A stretch of DNA of 43,454 nt from Paenibacillus sp. Marseille-Q4541 (GTDB lineage Bacteria; Bacillota; Bacilli; Paenibacillales; Paenibacillaceae), in the NCBI RefSeq assembly GCF_018310695.1, contig NZ_JAGXCY010000037.1:1-43454 (forward strand). Direction: 5' to 3'. The notes below the pieces were generated by a model. It was not told the origin of the DNA. It made no database searches and worked only from the letters and a program-made list of their open reading frames with translations. A program made the translations under genes and the position numbers. This document shows, piece by piece, positions 1 to 8,683 of this stretch. Within the stretch, counting starts at the first letter, position 1; every line of letters begins with the position of its first letter.

Positions 1-144
1 ATGATTCTGACTATCTTTGCTTTTTTCTGACTTATCAAATTTTTTATCTCCGTGAAAGAAATCTTTGATGCCTTTGTAAACCTCCAAATTGTTCACATCA
101 TCGACAAAATCCAGTATGATGATTGAAGAGATATTTTTTACCAT
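1..144 (-). CDS. Possible partial hypothetical ORF running off the left edge
   Basis: On the minus strand an ATG at 144 opens a frame that stays open to the window edge (48 codons). The product begins MVKNISSIIILDFVDDV and ends in a Lys/Asp/Ser-rich stretch. I see no good Shine-Dalgarno sequence before the ATG and I recognise no family. It diverges from citZ. It may be the N-terminus of a small charged protein or chance open frame in AT-rich DNA; the rest of the gene would lie to the left. Confidence 0.2.
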   Translation of the reverse strand, partial: MVKNISSIIILDFVDDVNNLEVYKGIKDFFHGDKKFDKSEKSKDSQNH

Positions 145-243
145 GATGTCTGCTATGCCTGGAATTTTTTATTAATCTTTAATAATGTAACTGTTTTCAT
201 TTTTGATTTATACTCTATTTTGCAACAAAAGGAGAGATGTGAA

Positions 244-1356
244 ATGACAGCTACCAAAGGTCTTGAAGGCATTGTGGCAACAACTTCCTCGATCAGTTCC
301 ATCGTTGATGGTGTCCTGACTTATCGTGGTTACGATATTGATGAATTAGCTTCAGGTGCTTGTTTTGAAGAAGTCGCTTACCTGCTCTGGTTTGGTAAAC
401 TGCCAAATAAGGGTGAACTTGATAACCTTAATCAGAAACTAAGTGAATATGCACCAATTCCTGATGCACTCATTTCTCAAATTAAATTATATCCGAAAGA
501 CTTAAATACGATGGCTGCTCTCCGTTCTGCAATTTCAGCGCTTGGGTTATATGATGAAAGTGCGGAAGATGATTCTCAAGAAGCTAACGAGACAAAAGCA
601 GTGAAGTTACAGGCACAACTTCCTACGATCGTTGCTGCAATTGCTCGAATTCGTGAAGGGAAAGAACCAGTTGCTCCTAAACAGGGTGTATCTATTGCCG
701 AAAACTTTCTTTACATGCTGACTGGGGAAGAGCCGACAGAAACATCAATTAAGGCGCTTGATCAGGCACTTGTTCTTCATGCAGACCACGAGCTTAATGC
801 GTCTACATTCGCTGCGCGTGTGACTGTAGCTACGTTGTCGGATATTTATTCCGGTGTAACTTCAGCTATTGGCGCACTCAAAGGTCCTCTCCACGGGGGA
901 GCGAATGAAGCGGTAATGAAAATGCTGAGCGAGATCGGCTCCAAAGAGAACCTGGAATCTTACATTCAGCAAAAGCTGGATAATCGTGAGAAGATCATGG
1001 GCTTTGGACATCGTGTTTATAAAAATGGTGATCCACGTGCGAAACATCTGCAGAAGATGTCTCTAGAACTTGGAGAGCAAAATGGAAATACCGATCTATA
1101 TGAGATGTCGGTTCGTATTGAAGAACTGATCACATCCCAAAAAGGTCTGAAACCAAATGTCGATTTCTACTCCGCTTCTGTGTACACTCAGCTTGGTATC
1201 GAAAGAGAGTTATTTACTCCAATCTTTGCGATCAGCCGTGTATCCGGATGGACAGCTCACATTCTGGAACAGCTTGCAGACAACCGTATTATTCGTCCTC
1301 GTGCGGAGTATACAGGTCCTACGAATCAAAAGTATGTACCGATTGAACGTCGCTAG
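244..1356 (+). CDS. citZ: Citrate synthase
   Basis: Condenses oxaloacetate and acetyl-CoA to citrate, the entry step of the TCA cycle, in the cytoplasm. The 370-residue product has the bacterial short (type I-like) form. The catalytic signatures are visible: GPLHGGANEAV and MGFGHRVYKNGDPRA with the two active-site histidines, and the aspartate in KPNVDFYS. The ATG at 244 is chosen because GGAG at 231-234 lies 9 nt upstream and the protein then starts MTATKGLEG, as in Bacillus CitZ; the longer frame from 220 would overlap that ribosome site. It is followed by icd and mdh in the same direction, the usual Bacillales TCA cluster. Confidence 0.97.
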   Translation: MTATKGLEGIVATTSSISSIVDGVLTYRGYDIDELASGACFEEVAYLLWFGKLPNKGELDNLNQKLSEYAPIPDALISQIKLYPKDLNTMAALRSAISALGLYDESAEDDSQEANETKAVKLQAQLPTIVAAIARIREGKEPVAPKQGVSIAENFLYMLTGEEPTETSIKALDQALVLHADHELNASTFAARVTVATLSDIYSGVTSAIGALKGPLHGGANEAVMKMLSEIGSKENLESYIQQKLDNREKIMGFGHRVYKNGDPRAKHLQKMSLELGEQNGNTDLYEMSVRIEELITSQKGLKPNVDFYSASVYTQLGIERELFTPIFAISRVSGWTAHILEQLADNRIIRPRAEYTGPTNQKYVPIERR

Positions 1357-1479
1357 TCGCTAAGAAACATGTATAATAATAGAAGGTGTCTTGGCATGTC
1401 TTTCCCAAAAGGGATATTGCTGTAAGACCCTTCTCTGCCATGTCATACGTTGATTTATAAAACAAGGAGGAAATAAACA

Positions 1480-2775
1480 ATGCCAAACTTTGAAAAATTC
1501 GCACTCCCTACTGAAGGCGAGACAATTACTATTGATAATGGACAGCTTCAAGTTCCTAACCAACCTATCATTCCTTTTATCGAAGGTGACGGAACTGGCC
1601 GTGATATCTGGAAAGCTTCCAAACGAGTGCTTGATGCAGCTGTTGAGAAAGCATATAACGGCGAAAAGAAAATTGCTTGGTATGAAGTTTTTGCTGGTGA
1701 AAAAGCATTTAATACATACGGAGAGTGGCTTCCTGCTGATACACTTGAAGCAATCCGTGAATATATCGTAGCAATTAAAGGACCTTTGACTACACCTATC
1801 GGTGGTGGTATTCGTTCTTTGAACGTAGCACTTCGTCAAGAGCTTGATCTCTATGTGTGCTTGCGTCCGGTTCGTTACTTCGATGGAGTACCTTCTCCAG
1901 TAAAACGTCCTGAACTCGTTGATATGGTCATTTTCCGTGAGAACACAGAGGACATTTATGCAGGGATTGAGTACCAAGAAGGTTCAGAAGAAGTGAAAAA
2001 AGTAATTCAGTTCCTGCAACAGGAAATGGGTGCTAACAAAATTCGTTTCCCTGAAACTTCAGGTATCGGTATTAAGCCGGTTTCCTCCGAAGGTTCCAAG
2101 CGTCTTGTACGTGCGGCAATTGAGTATGCAATTACTCATGAACGTAAGAGCGTTACACTCGTACACAAAGGTAATATCATGAAATTTACTGAGGGTGCTT
2201 TCAAAAACTGGGGTTATGAAGTGGCTGAGGCTGAATTTGGTGATAAAGTATTCACTTGGGCTCAGTACGATGAGATTAAAGAAAAAGAAGGTACAGATGC
2301 AGCGAATGCAACTCAAAAAGCAGCAGAAGATGCAGGCAAAATCATCATTAAAGATGCGATTGCAGATATCGCCCTTCAACAAGTTCTTACTCGTCCAGCT
2401 GAATTTGATGTAATTGCAACCCTTAACCTGAATGGTGACTATCTGTCCGATGCGCTTGCTGCACAAGTTGGCGGTATCGGTATTGCTCCTGGAGCAAACA
2501 TTAACTATGTGACTGGACATGCTATCTTTGAAGCAACACATGGTACTGCTCCTAAATATGCTGACAAAGACGTAGTTAACCCAGGTTCTGTTATTTTGTC
2601 CGGCGTTATGCTTCTTGAGCATTTGGGCTGGCAAGAAGCGGCTGACCTCATCTACAAAGGTATGGAAACTTCTATCAACAACAAAACCGTTACTTACGAC
2701 TTTGCACGTTTGATGGATGGCGCTACTGAAGTGAAATGTTCTGAGTTTGCTGACCAAATTATCACTAACCTGTAA
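1480..2775 (+). CDS. icd: Isocitrate dehydrogenase (NADP-dependent type)
   Basis: Oxidatively decarboxylates isocitrate to 2-oxoglutarate. The 431-residue protein has the normal length of the bacterial homodimeric NADP enzyme. Visible landmarks are the substrate loop TPIGGGIRSLNVALRQ, with the serine that E. coli IDH phosphorylates, the RENTEDIYAGIEY motif, VHKGNIMKFTEGAF, and the cofactor-side HGTAPKYADKDVVNPGS. A strong GGAGG lies just upstream of the ATG. The 123-bp gap after citZ holds no gene; 15 bp separate icd from mdh, so icd and mdh are surely co-transcribed and citZ probably is too. Confidence 0.97.
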   Translation: MPNFEKFALPTEGETITIDNGQLQVPNQPIIPFIEGDGTGRDIWKASKRVLDAAVEKAYNGEKKIAWYEVFAGEKAFNTYGEWLPADTLEAIREYIVAIKGPLTTPIGGGIRSLNVALRQELDLYVCLRPVRYFDGVPSPVKRPELVDMVIFRENTEDIYAGIEYQEGSEEVKKVIQFLQQEMGANKIRFPETSGIGIKPVSSEGSKRLVRAAIEYAITHERKSVTLVHKGNIMKFTEGAFKNWGYEVAEAEFGDKVFTWAQYDEIKEKEGTDAANATQKAAEDAGKIIIKDAIADIALQQVLTRPAEFDVIATLNLNGDYLSDALAAQVGGIGIAPGANINYVTGHAIFEATHGTAPKYADKDVVNPGSVILSGVMLLEHLGWQEAADLIYKGMETSINNKTVTYDFARLMDGATEVKCSEFADQIITNL

Positions 2776-2790
2776 GGGGAGCGGATAAAA

Positions 2791-3732
2791 ATGACAATTC
2801 AACGCAAAAAAATTACTGTTGTTGGCGCTGGTTTCACTGGCGCTACTACAGCACTTATGCTAGCTCAGAAAGAACTTGGTGATGTTGTCCTTGTTGATAT
2901 TCCGCAACTTGAGAATCCAACCAAGGGAAAAGCACTCGATATGCTCGAAGCAAGCCCAGTTCAGGGCTTTGACAGCAATATCGTAGGCACTTCAAATTAT
3001 GAAGATGCAGCTAATTCTGATATTGTCATTATCACAGCAGGAATCGCCCGTAAACCGGGTATGAGCCGAGACGATCTCGTAAACACCAATGCAGGGATCG
3101 TGAAATCCGTTTGCGAAAATGTCAAAAAATATTGTCCTGAATCAATCGTTATTATTTTGAGTAACCCAGTTGATGCGATGACTTATGCAGCTTATCAAGC
3201 ACTCGGTTTTCCTAAAAACCGTGTCATTGGTCAATCTGGTGTACTAGATACAGCTCGCTATTGCACATTTATTGCACAAGAACTGAATGTGTCCGTTGAA
3301 GATGTACGCGGATTCGTACTTGGCGGTCATGGTGATGATATGGTACCTCTCGTACGTTATTCCAGTGTTGGTGGTATTCCTATCGATACATTGATTCCGC
3401 AAGATCGGATTGAATCCATTGTACAGCGTACTCGTGTTGGTGGTGGAGAAATCGTAAACTTGCTGGGTAACGGGAGTGCTTATTTTGCACCGGCTGCATC
3501 ACTCGTGCAAATGACAGAAGCGATTTTGAAAGACAAAAAACGGATTATTCCAGTCATTGCTTATCTTGAAGGGGAATATGGATATAATGACTTGTTCCTC
3601 GGTGTTCCTACCATCCTGGGTGGTAACGGAATTGAGAAAGTATTTGAGCTTGAACTTACGGCAGAAGAGAAAACAGCCCTTGATAAATCCGCTGAATCTG
3701 TGCGTAATGTCATCTCTGTCGTCAACGTATAG
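2791..3732 (+). CDS. mdh: Malate dehydrogenase
   Basis: NAD-dependent oxidation of malate to oxaloacetate, supplying the substrate of the neighbouring citrate synthase. The 313-residue protein is of the LDH-like MDH type found in Bacillus. The Rossmann glycine motif GAGFTGATT is at residues 12-20, the substrate-binding loop arginine lies in ARKPGMSRDDL, and the catalytic histidine in GGHGDDMVPLVRY. It is preceded by GGGGAGCGG and closes the citZ-icd-mdh cluster, being followed by a clear intrinsic terminator. Confidence 0.97.
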   Translation: MTIQRKKITVVGAGFTGATTALMLAQKELGDVVLVDIPQLENPTKGKALDMLEASPVQGFDSNIVGTSNYEDAANSDIVIITAGIARKPGMSRDDLVNTNAGIVKSVCENVKKYCPESIVIILSNPVDAMTYAAYQALGFPKNRVIGQSGVLDTARYCTFIAQELNVSVEDVRGFVLGGHGDDMVPLVRYSSVGGIPIDTLIPQDRIESIVQRTRVGGGEIVNLLGNGSAYFAPAASLVQMTEAILKDKKRIIPVIAYLEGEYGYNDLFLGVPTILGGNGIEKVFELELTAEEKTALDKSAESVRNVISVVNV

Positions 3733-3776
3733 TTCTGTATTGAATAATTAGTGAATAATTAGTGAATGAATGATGA

Positions 3777-3810
3777 GGAAATCCTGCAAATCAGCAGGGT
3801 TTCCTTTTCT
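3777..3810 (+). terminator. Intrinsic terminator after mdh
   Basis: An 11-bp stem (3777-3787 with 3794-3804, one G-U pair) and a 6-nt loop are followed by TTTTCTTT. It ends the TCA cluster. Just before it, TGAATAATTAG-type sequence is repeated twice in tandem (about 3750-3772), without obvious meaning. Confidence 0.9.
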
Positions 3811-3954
3811 TTAGGCTTAATAATCAGTATAATTTGGGAGATGGGAATAGGACGGACGAGGTCCTTCTTCCAATTCGTCCATGGACTGATTCCGGTTTTA
3901 TTTCTATGGGTAATATTATTCTATGTTCTAATAGGAAAGGAGTGAAATGAAAAG

Positions 3955-4374
3955 ATGGGTTCAGTCATGTATTTTGTACACATTCTCGGAGCAGTATCCG
4001 TAGGATATTATCTACTGCTTCCATTTGTGGTTAGTGCACTGATGAAACTAGCTACTCCTGCTCAAGAAGGCAGTATCGCTGCTGTCAGATCATTCAATCG
4101 TATTGCACAATACGGTTTGATCATTCAGCTGATTACAGGCGGTTACATCATGAGCAAAGGCGAGTATGAAGTTTCCTGGATGATTGTTGTTGTTGTGATC
4201 TTCCTTGCAATGCTTGCTATCGGTGGAATTATGGGTAAATCACTTCGTCTTGGAATTGCAGGAATCCAAGAAAAACGCGATATCAGTGCGGAAAAAAATA
4301 AACTGCGTATGTTCAGCATTATTTTGGCCGTATTGTTACTCGTTATGCTTGGAGTTATGGTATACCCTTGGTAG
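3955..4374 (+). CDS. Small four-helix integral membrane protein, function unknown
   Basis: The 139-residue product is almost entirely hydrophobic and predicts four membrane helices, at roughly residues 5-30, 48-68, 72-95 and 117-137. A short charged loop (GIQEKRDISAEKNK) lies before the last helix. It resembles small DUF2269/CopD-like membrane proteins in layout, but I cannot assign it firmly. The ATG at 3955 lies 12 nt after AAAGGAG, which is long; the ATG of MYFVHILG at 3967 is even further. The gene is monocistronic between two terminators. Confidence 0.7.
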   Translation: MGSVMYFVHILGAVSVGYYLLLPFVVSALMKLATPAQEGSIAAVRSFNRIAQYGLIIQLITGGYIMSKGEYEVSWMIVVVVIFLAMLAIGGIMGKSLRLGIAGIQEKRDISAEKNKLRMFSIILAVLLLVMLGVMVYPW

Positions 4375-4432
4375 AAATAAGCTAGGGAAATACATAATGG
4401 ATGTAAAGCAATTCATCAAGATGTATTCATGG

Positions 4433-4481
4433 AAAAAGACAGAGGAATTCGCATTTAATTGCGTTTTCCACTGTCTTTTTT
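4433..4481 (+). terminator. Intrinsic terminator after the small membrane protein gene
   Basis: AAAAAGACAG at 4433-4442 pairs with CTGTCTTTTT at 4471-4480. Inner pairing of GGAA with TTCC and CGCA with TGCG extends the hairpin. The T-run is part of the 3' arm and the A-run of the 5' arm, so it may act in both directions. Confidence 0.8.
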
Positions 4482-4728
4482 GTGTTCTGTTGTTTGTTTT
4501 TTCGAATGGAGATCAAAAAGATTTTTGATCTGTTAAAGGCTTTTTTTGATGGGAGCTAATCGTTTCATACTCAAAGGGAGGGGTAAAAGCATAGTGGGAG
4601 GATGCTATCTGCGTCAGATCAATACATACGGAAATAGCGTATAAGCAAGACACGATTAGCCATCCTATAAGTTGTTTAAGAGAGAAATTAACGATGACGA
4701 TATCAAAAAATGAAAGGGAGAATCGATT
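4482..4728. other. Intergenic spacer before the SDR gene
   Basis: No coding frame is supported here. It contains a perfect inverted repeat (4510-4531) and, further right, a bulged long-range stem in which AGGATGCTATC (near 4600) can pair with GATTAGCCATCCT (near 4665). The second could be part of a 5' leader of the SDR transcript, but no T-run follows it. A GAAAGGGAG ribosome site for the SDR gene ends the spacer. Confidence 0.4.
4510..4531. repeat. Perfect inverted repeat, operator or hairpin
   Basis: AGATCAAAAA (4510-4519) and TTTTTGATCT (4522-4531) are perfect complements separated by GA. The 22-bp near-palindrome sits about 200 bp before the SDR start. A-tract/T-tract symmetry fits either a regulator site or a weak bidirectional hairpin; nothing decides between them. 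Confidence 0.5.
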
Positions 4729-5592
4729 ATGCCACAAAGTCAGAACAAGACATTACCACCGCAGCAACAAAATAAACAGCCAGGAATTGAATCGGAAATG
4801 ACTCCAAGACCGAAATATAAAGGAGAATCATATAAAGCAGCTGGAAAACTTGAAGGAAAGGCAGCACTGATTACAGGCGGTGATAGCGGGATAGGAAGAG
4901 CGGTTGCAGTAGCTTATGCGAAAGAAGGTGCCGATGTATCTATCGTATATTTAGATGAGCACAGCGACGCTGAAGAGACGAAAAAGCATGTTGAGCAAGA
5001 GGGAGTTAAATGTATCCTGATTGCTGGTGATATCGGAGATTCCTCATTTTGCAATGAAGCGGTCAAGCAAACGGTGGATGAATTAGGTAAGCTTAACATT
5101 CTCGTTAACAATGCTGCTGAACAGCATCCGCAACAAAATTTTGAAGACATTACAGATGAGCAGCTGGAAAAAACGTTCCGTACCAATATATTTAGTATGT
5201 TCTATATGACAAGAGCTGCAATGCCTCATCTAAAAAGTGGAAGTGCCGTTATTAATACCACTTCTATAACTGCTTATCGAGGCAGTGAAAATTTGATAGA
5301 CTACTCTTCAACAAAAGGAGCCATTACTTCGTTTACTCGTTCCCTATCCATGCATTTGGCGGACAAAGGAATCAGGGTAAATGCAGTAGCACCCGGACCG
5401 ATCTGGACTCCGCTAATTCCGTCTACTTTTGATGAAAAGAAAGTGAGTGAGTTTGGAGCAACACAGCCGATGAAACGACCAGGAGAGCCAGAGGAACTCG
5501 CACCGGCTTATGTATACCTAGCGTCTAGTGATTCATCTTACGTAAGCGGTCAAGTTATCCATGTTAATGGTGGAGAAGTAGTCAATGGTTAA
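4729..5592 (+). CDS. Short-chain dehydrogenase/reductase (YhdF/YhxC-type)
   Basis: An NAD(P)-dependent oxidoreductase of 287 residues. It has the long Gln/Pro-rich N-terminal extension typical of the stress-associated YhdF/YhxC/YdaD-type SDRs of Bacillales. The cofactor motif TGGDSGIGRA, the NNAAEQ structural motif, the catalytic serine in NTTSITAY and the YxxxK pair in YSSTKGA are all present, and the C-terminus YVSGQVIHVNGGEVVNG is normal. The substrate cannot be deduced. It is monocistronic and followed by a terminator. A general-stress role is inferred from relatives only; I did not find a convincing sigma-B promoter. Confidence 0.9.
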   Translation: MPQSQNKTLPPQQQNKQPGIESEMTPRPKYKGESYKAAGKLEGKAALITGGDSGIGRAVAVAYAKEGADVSIVYLDEHSDAEETKKHVEQEGVKCILIAGDIGDSSFCNEAVKQTVDELGKLNILVNNAAEQHPQQNFEDITDEQLEKTFRTNIFSMFYMTRAAMPHLKSGSAVINTTSITAYRGSENLIDYSSTKGAITSFTRSLSMHLADKGIRVNAVAPGPIWTPLIPSTFDEKKVSEFGATQPMKRPGEPEELAPAYVYLASSDSSYVSGQVIHVNGGEVVNG

Positions 5593-5610
5593 TCTATAAT
5601 TACACTTATC

Positions 5611-5644
5611 AGGTCTTATACGGAGGTTCCGTATGAGGCCTTTT
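5611..5644 (+). terminator. Intrinsic terminator after the SDR gene
   Basis: A 14-bp stem with G-U pairs (5611-5624 with 5628-5641) and a GGT loop are followed by a short T-run. The ATG at 5633 lies inside this stem, which argues against using it as the start of the next gene. Confidence 0.8.
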
Positions 5645-5740
5645 ACTTCTATTTATAAAAATTTACATAACAGACGAAGTACTCCGTATAATCTGTGGTA
5701 TGATCAAATTTATATAACCAAGGGAAGGACTCGTACATAT

Positions 5741-6706
5741 ATGGGATCTTGGTCACTTCGTTTTGCTACCTGGTTTGAAAAATACATGTATATTATTATT
5801 CCGTTCTCACTTATTATAGGGATGGTTTTTTCTGAGCTTTTTTTGCCTTTTATCTCCTTGGTCCCTTATCTATTTGGATTTGTTACGTTTGTAATGGCTT
5901 TAGGATGTGGTCTGGGACATTTGAAAAATGTGGTGCTTAAACCGGCTCCGGTACTGATAACGTTGCTGCTGGCGCATGTGCTTACTCCATTAATTGCTTA
6001 TGCTCTTGGAGCTACTCTTTTTGGAACGGGATCGGACTATACCGTGGGACTTGTTTTATTTACTATTATCCCTTTAGGTGTCTCCTCTGTGTTATGGGTT
6101 GGTATGTCTTATGGAAGTGTACCTTTGATGCTTGCTATGGTAGTTCTAGACTCAGCCCTCAGCCCACTAGTTGTACCAGGTTTGATTGAACTTTTTTTTG
6201 GTGCAGACATCAAATTTGATACGGCTCGACTTATGGAGGATTTACTCCTTATTATCGTCGTTCCAACGGTGCTCGGTGTTGGTATCTATGAAATTTCAAA
6301 AGGGGAATTCAAAGCATGGTCAGCCCCTGTGACATTGCCTTTATCTAAAATTTTCTTCGCAGCCGTTGTCCTTTTGAATGCGGCAGCGATTGCACCTCAT
6401 ATGAGAACATTGAAAGCAGATGTAGTACTCGCTACGATTGCTGTTGTTTTGCTAGTTGCGATGTGCTATGGAATTGGTTTTGTAGGTTCATATCTTATAC
6501 GAAACGTTTCCCGGGAAATAAGTATCACGATGTCATACGCTACAGGAATGCGGAACATTTCGCTTGGACTTGTTCTAGCAATGGGTTATTTCTCTCCGCA
6601 AGCGGCCATTCCCGTTGTTCTGGGGATCATGATTCAGCAACCTATAGCAACTCTACATCATGCTTTACTTCAACGTTTCTTTCCAGCACAAAGGAGAGAA
6701 ATGTAA
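5741..6706 (+). CDS. Bile acid:sodium symporter (BASS) family transporter
   Basis: An integral membrane protein of 321 residues with about nine to ten hydrophobic segments. It carries the BASS-type glycine-rich stretches, for example VMALGCGLGHLKNV near the start and SYATGMRNISLGLVLAMGYF near the end. The family moves organic anions with sodium; the substrate here is unknown. The ATG at 5741 (MGSWSLRFATW) is preferred because AAGGGAAGGA lies about 11 nt upstream; the in-frame ATG at 5633 sits in the preceding terminator and would add 36 polar, non-family residues. It lies 45 bp before phoR, but no functional link is evident. Confidence 0.85.
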   Translation: MGSWSLRFATWFEKYMYIIIPFSLIIGMVFSELFLPFISLVPYLFGFVTFVMALGCGLGHLKNVVLKPAPVLITLLLAHVLTPLIAYALGATLFGTGSDYTVGLVLFTIIPLGVSSVLWVGMSYGSVPLMLAMVVLDSALSPLVVPGLIELFFGADIKFDTARLMEDLLLIIVVPTVLGVGIYEISKGEFKAWSAPVTLPLSKIFFAAVVLLNAAAIAPHMRTLKADVVLATIAVVLLVAMCYGIGFVGSYLIRNVSREISITMSYATGMRNISLGLVLAMGYFSPQAAIPVVLGIMIQQPIATLHHALLQRFFPAQRREM

Positions 6707-6751
6707 ATATTTATTTTGAAATAACACCATAAAGGAAGATGAAAAACACAT

Positions 6752-8569
6752 ATGAAGACATTTCGTTTTCGGCTGACGGCCATTATGATGACTCTTATCT
6801 TTATTTCTGTCTTAACGGCAGGAATAGCTCTTGGTCAAGTATTTAAAGATTTGCATATTAAGGCTCTTGAAGAAAATATGGTGCGAGAAATTAATCTTCT
6901 ACAATCCACCTTTTCTTTTAAAGATACTGCAGATGAACAGAAAACCGTAATTGAATATTATACCGAAAAAGCAAAAGAGCTTGAGGAACTTACAGATTCC
7001 AGAACGACCTTCATCTTAAGAGACGGTACCGTTATCGGTGATTCAGAATATAACGCCGAAGAAATGGACAACCATTTGGGGCGTGAGGAAATTATGTCCA
7101 TCACAGAAGGAACAAATTCTTACGGACAATCCATTCGAACGAGCGACACACTTGATCAAGAAATGTTGTACATCGCTCTGCCAGTGACTTCGGCGGACGG
7201 GGCTTTTGACGGGTATATCAGACTTTCTATGAGCTTGAAAACAGTAGATGAGGGGCTTGGACGTGGATGGCTTCTCATGATCTTCACACTTCTTGTTTTA
7301 TTTATAGTCGTGGCTTTTGTTTGCTATCGGGTAGGGAAAAGTTTGACGGGTCCAATAGAACATGTCACAAAGGTTGCCAATCAAATATCCAAATTGGATT
7401 ATGATGCAAGAGTTAGGTTTATACGAGACGATGAAATTGGCCAGCTAGGAATTGCAATCAATGGAATGGCAGACAGTCTTCAAGCTCAGCTCAAAATGAT
7501 TCGTGACAGTGAGGATCTAGTACAGAGTGTGATGAGCAATATGACGGGCGGTATCATTATGATTGATGCTACTCAAAATATTGCTGTGTTGAATAAAGAG
7601 AGTGAACGTATGCTCGGTATTGAGCAACATCGTGTAACCGGTAGGCCTTATCTTGAACTTAAGCGGCATTATGAGCTGACAAAAATTATAGAAGCATCGA
7701 TTGAACATAGAGATCGAGTGCAAGAAGAGGTGCGGATATATAATCCAGAAGAATTGATTGTTCGTATAGACGGGGTTCCTATGAATGAAAATGATGGAAG
7801 TTATCGCGGTATGCTGTTCTTACTTCAGGATATAACCGCTATACGCCGACTTGAAAATATGCGGAGTGAGTTTGTAGCGAATGTATCCCATGAATTGAAA
7901 ACTCCTGTAGCTGCCGTTAAAGGTTTTGCTGAAACCCTTTTGAGCGGTGGGGTGAAAGACGAGGAGACCATGCGCTCCTTTTTACAAATTATTTATGATG
8001 AAGGGGACCGGCTCAACCGTTTGATCGGAGACATACTGGAATTGTCCAAAATAGAGTCTAAACGATCTAACTTGGAGTGTTCTCCAGTTCATCTCCACTC
8101 GTTTTTTGAAATGGTAACAGGCACGTTAGGTAATGCAGCACATAAAAAACAGATTCGCCTTCTTGTTGACGTACCCGAGGAGTTATTTATTGAGGCAGAT
8201 GAGGATAAACTGAAACAAATCTTTCTTAATTTAATTAGTAACGGGATCAACTATACGCTGGAAGGCGGACAAGTAAAAATCCAGGCTTCGATGATCAGTG
8301 AGGAGGAGGGAGACGAACAAATTCTCTTCCACATTAGCGATACTGGAATAGGGATTCCGAAAGCCGACTTGCCTCGTGTATTTGAACGGTTTTATCGGGT
8401 GGACAAGGGGAGATCACGTAATTCCGGTGGAACGGGGCTTGGGTTATCTATCGTTAAACATTTGGTAGAACTGCATCATGGAACATTGATGGTGGAAAGT
8501 GAGCTAGGAACGGGGACGACGTTTACCGTTGCGCTACCACTTCTTCAGGATCACTCAGATGAAGAATAG
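6752..8569 (+). CDS. phoR: Phosphate-regulon sensor histidine kinase PhoR
   Basis: A membrane-bound kinase of 605 residues. In order: TM1 about 7-29, an extracytoplasmic sensor of about 140 residues, TM2 about 172-193, HAMP about 195-245, a PAS-like domain about 250-365, HisKA with phospho-acceptor His380 in ANVSHELKTP, and HATPase_c with NLISNGINYT, DTGIGIP and GGTGLGLSI. This is the PhoR/WalK-type layout. Assignment as PhoR rests on the adjacent phoP, pstB and phoU and on the mdh-phoPR-polA neighbourhood conserved with Bacillus. The kinase precedes the regulator, the opposite of B. subtilis phoP-phoR. Confidence 0.88.
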   Translation: MKTFRFRLTAIMMTLIFISVLTAGIALGQVFKDLHIKALEENMVREINLLQSTFSFKDTADEQKTVIEYYTEKAKELEELTDSRTTFILRDGTVIGDSEYNAEEMDNHLGREEIMSITEGTNSYGQSIRTSDTLDQEMLYIALPVTSADGAFDGYIRLSMSLKTVDEGLGRGWLLMIFTLLVLFIVVAFVCYRVGKSLTGPIEHVTKVANQISKLDYDARVRFIRDDEIGQLGIAINGMADSLQAQLKMIRDSEDLVQSVMSNMTGGIIMIDATQNIAVLNKESERMLGIEQHRVTGRPYLELKRHYELTKIIEASIEHRDRVQEEVRIYNPEELIVRIDGVPMNENDGSYRGMLFLLQDITAIRRLENMRSEFVANVSHELKTPVAAVKGFAETLLSGGVKDEETMRSFLQIIYDEGDRLNRLIGDILELSKIESKRSNLECSPVHLHSFFEMVTGTLGNAAHKKQIRLLVDVPEELFIEADEDKLKQIFLNLISNGINYTLEGGQVKIQASMISEEEGDEQILFHISDTGIGIPKADLPRVFERFYRVDKGRSRNSGGTGLGLSIVKHLVELHHGTLMVESELGTGTTFTVALPLLQDHSDEE

Positions 8570-8613
8570 ATTTTGAGGATTGTTTTGTACAGAGTATATA
8601 CAAACTGTCATAT

Positions 8614-8630
8614 TTTACACCACGATAACA
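8614..8630 (+). promoter_or_regulatory. Possible weak PhoP box before phoP
   Basis: TTTACA (8614-8619), five bases, then ATAACA (8625-8630) give the 11-bp spacing of PhoP half-sites known from Bacillus (TTAACA-like). It lies about 55 bp before the phoP start, in the 114-bp phoR-phoP spacer. Only two hexamers are visible and one is imperfect, so autoregulation of phoP is an inference. Confidence 0.4.
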
Positions 8631-8683
8631 AAGAAGTGATATTATATGAACAGAATGAACATGAAATGAAAGCAGGGGATATA

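Noticed and set aside
1360..1977. 205-codon minus-strand frame over the citZ-icd gap and icd
   Set aside because: It lies opposite a certain gene and has Cys/Phe-rich composition of an antisense shadow.
2059..2802. 247-codon minus-strand frame over icd
   Set aside because: Antisense shadow of icd; no family features.
5633..5740. Longer start for the BASS transporter at ATG 5633
   Set aside because: The ATG lies within the 3' arm of the SDR terminator and has no ribosome site; the added residues are polar and unlike the family.
8573..8683. Longer start for phoP
   Set aside because: The extra 37 codons lack family similarity and cover the spacer with PhoP-like hexamers; the ATG at 8684 has a good ribosome site and the standard N-terminus.
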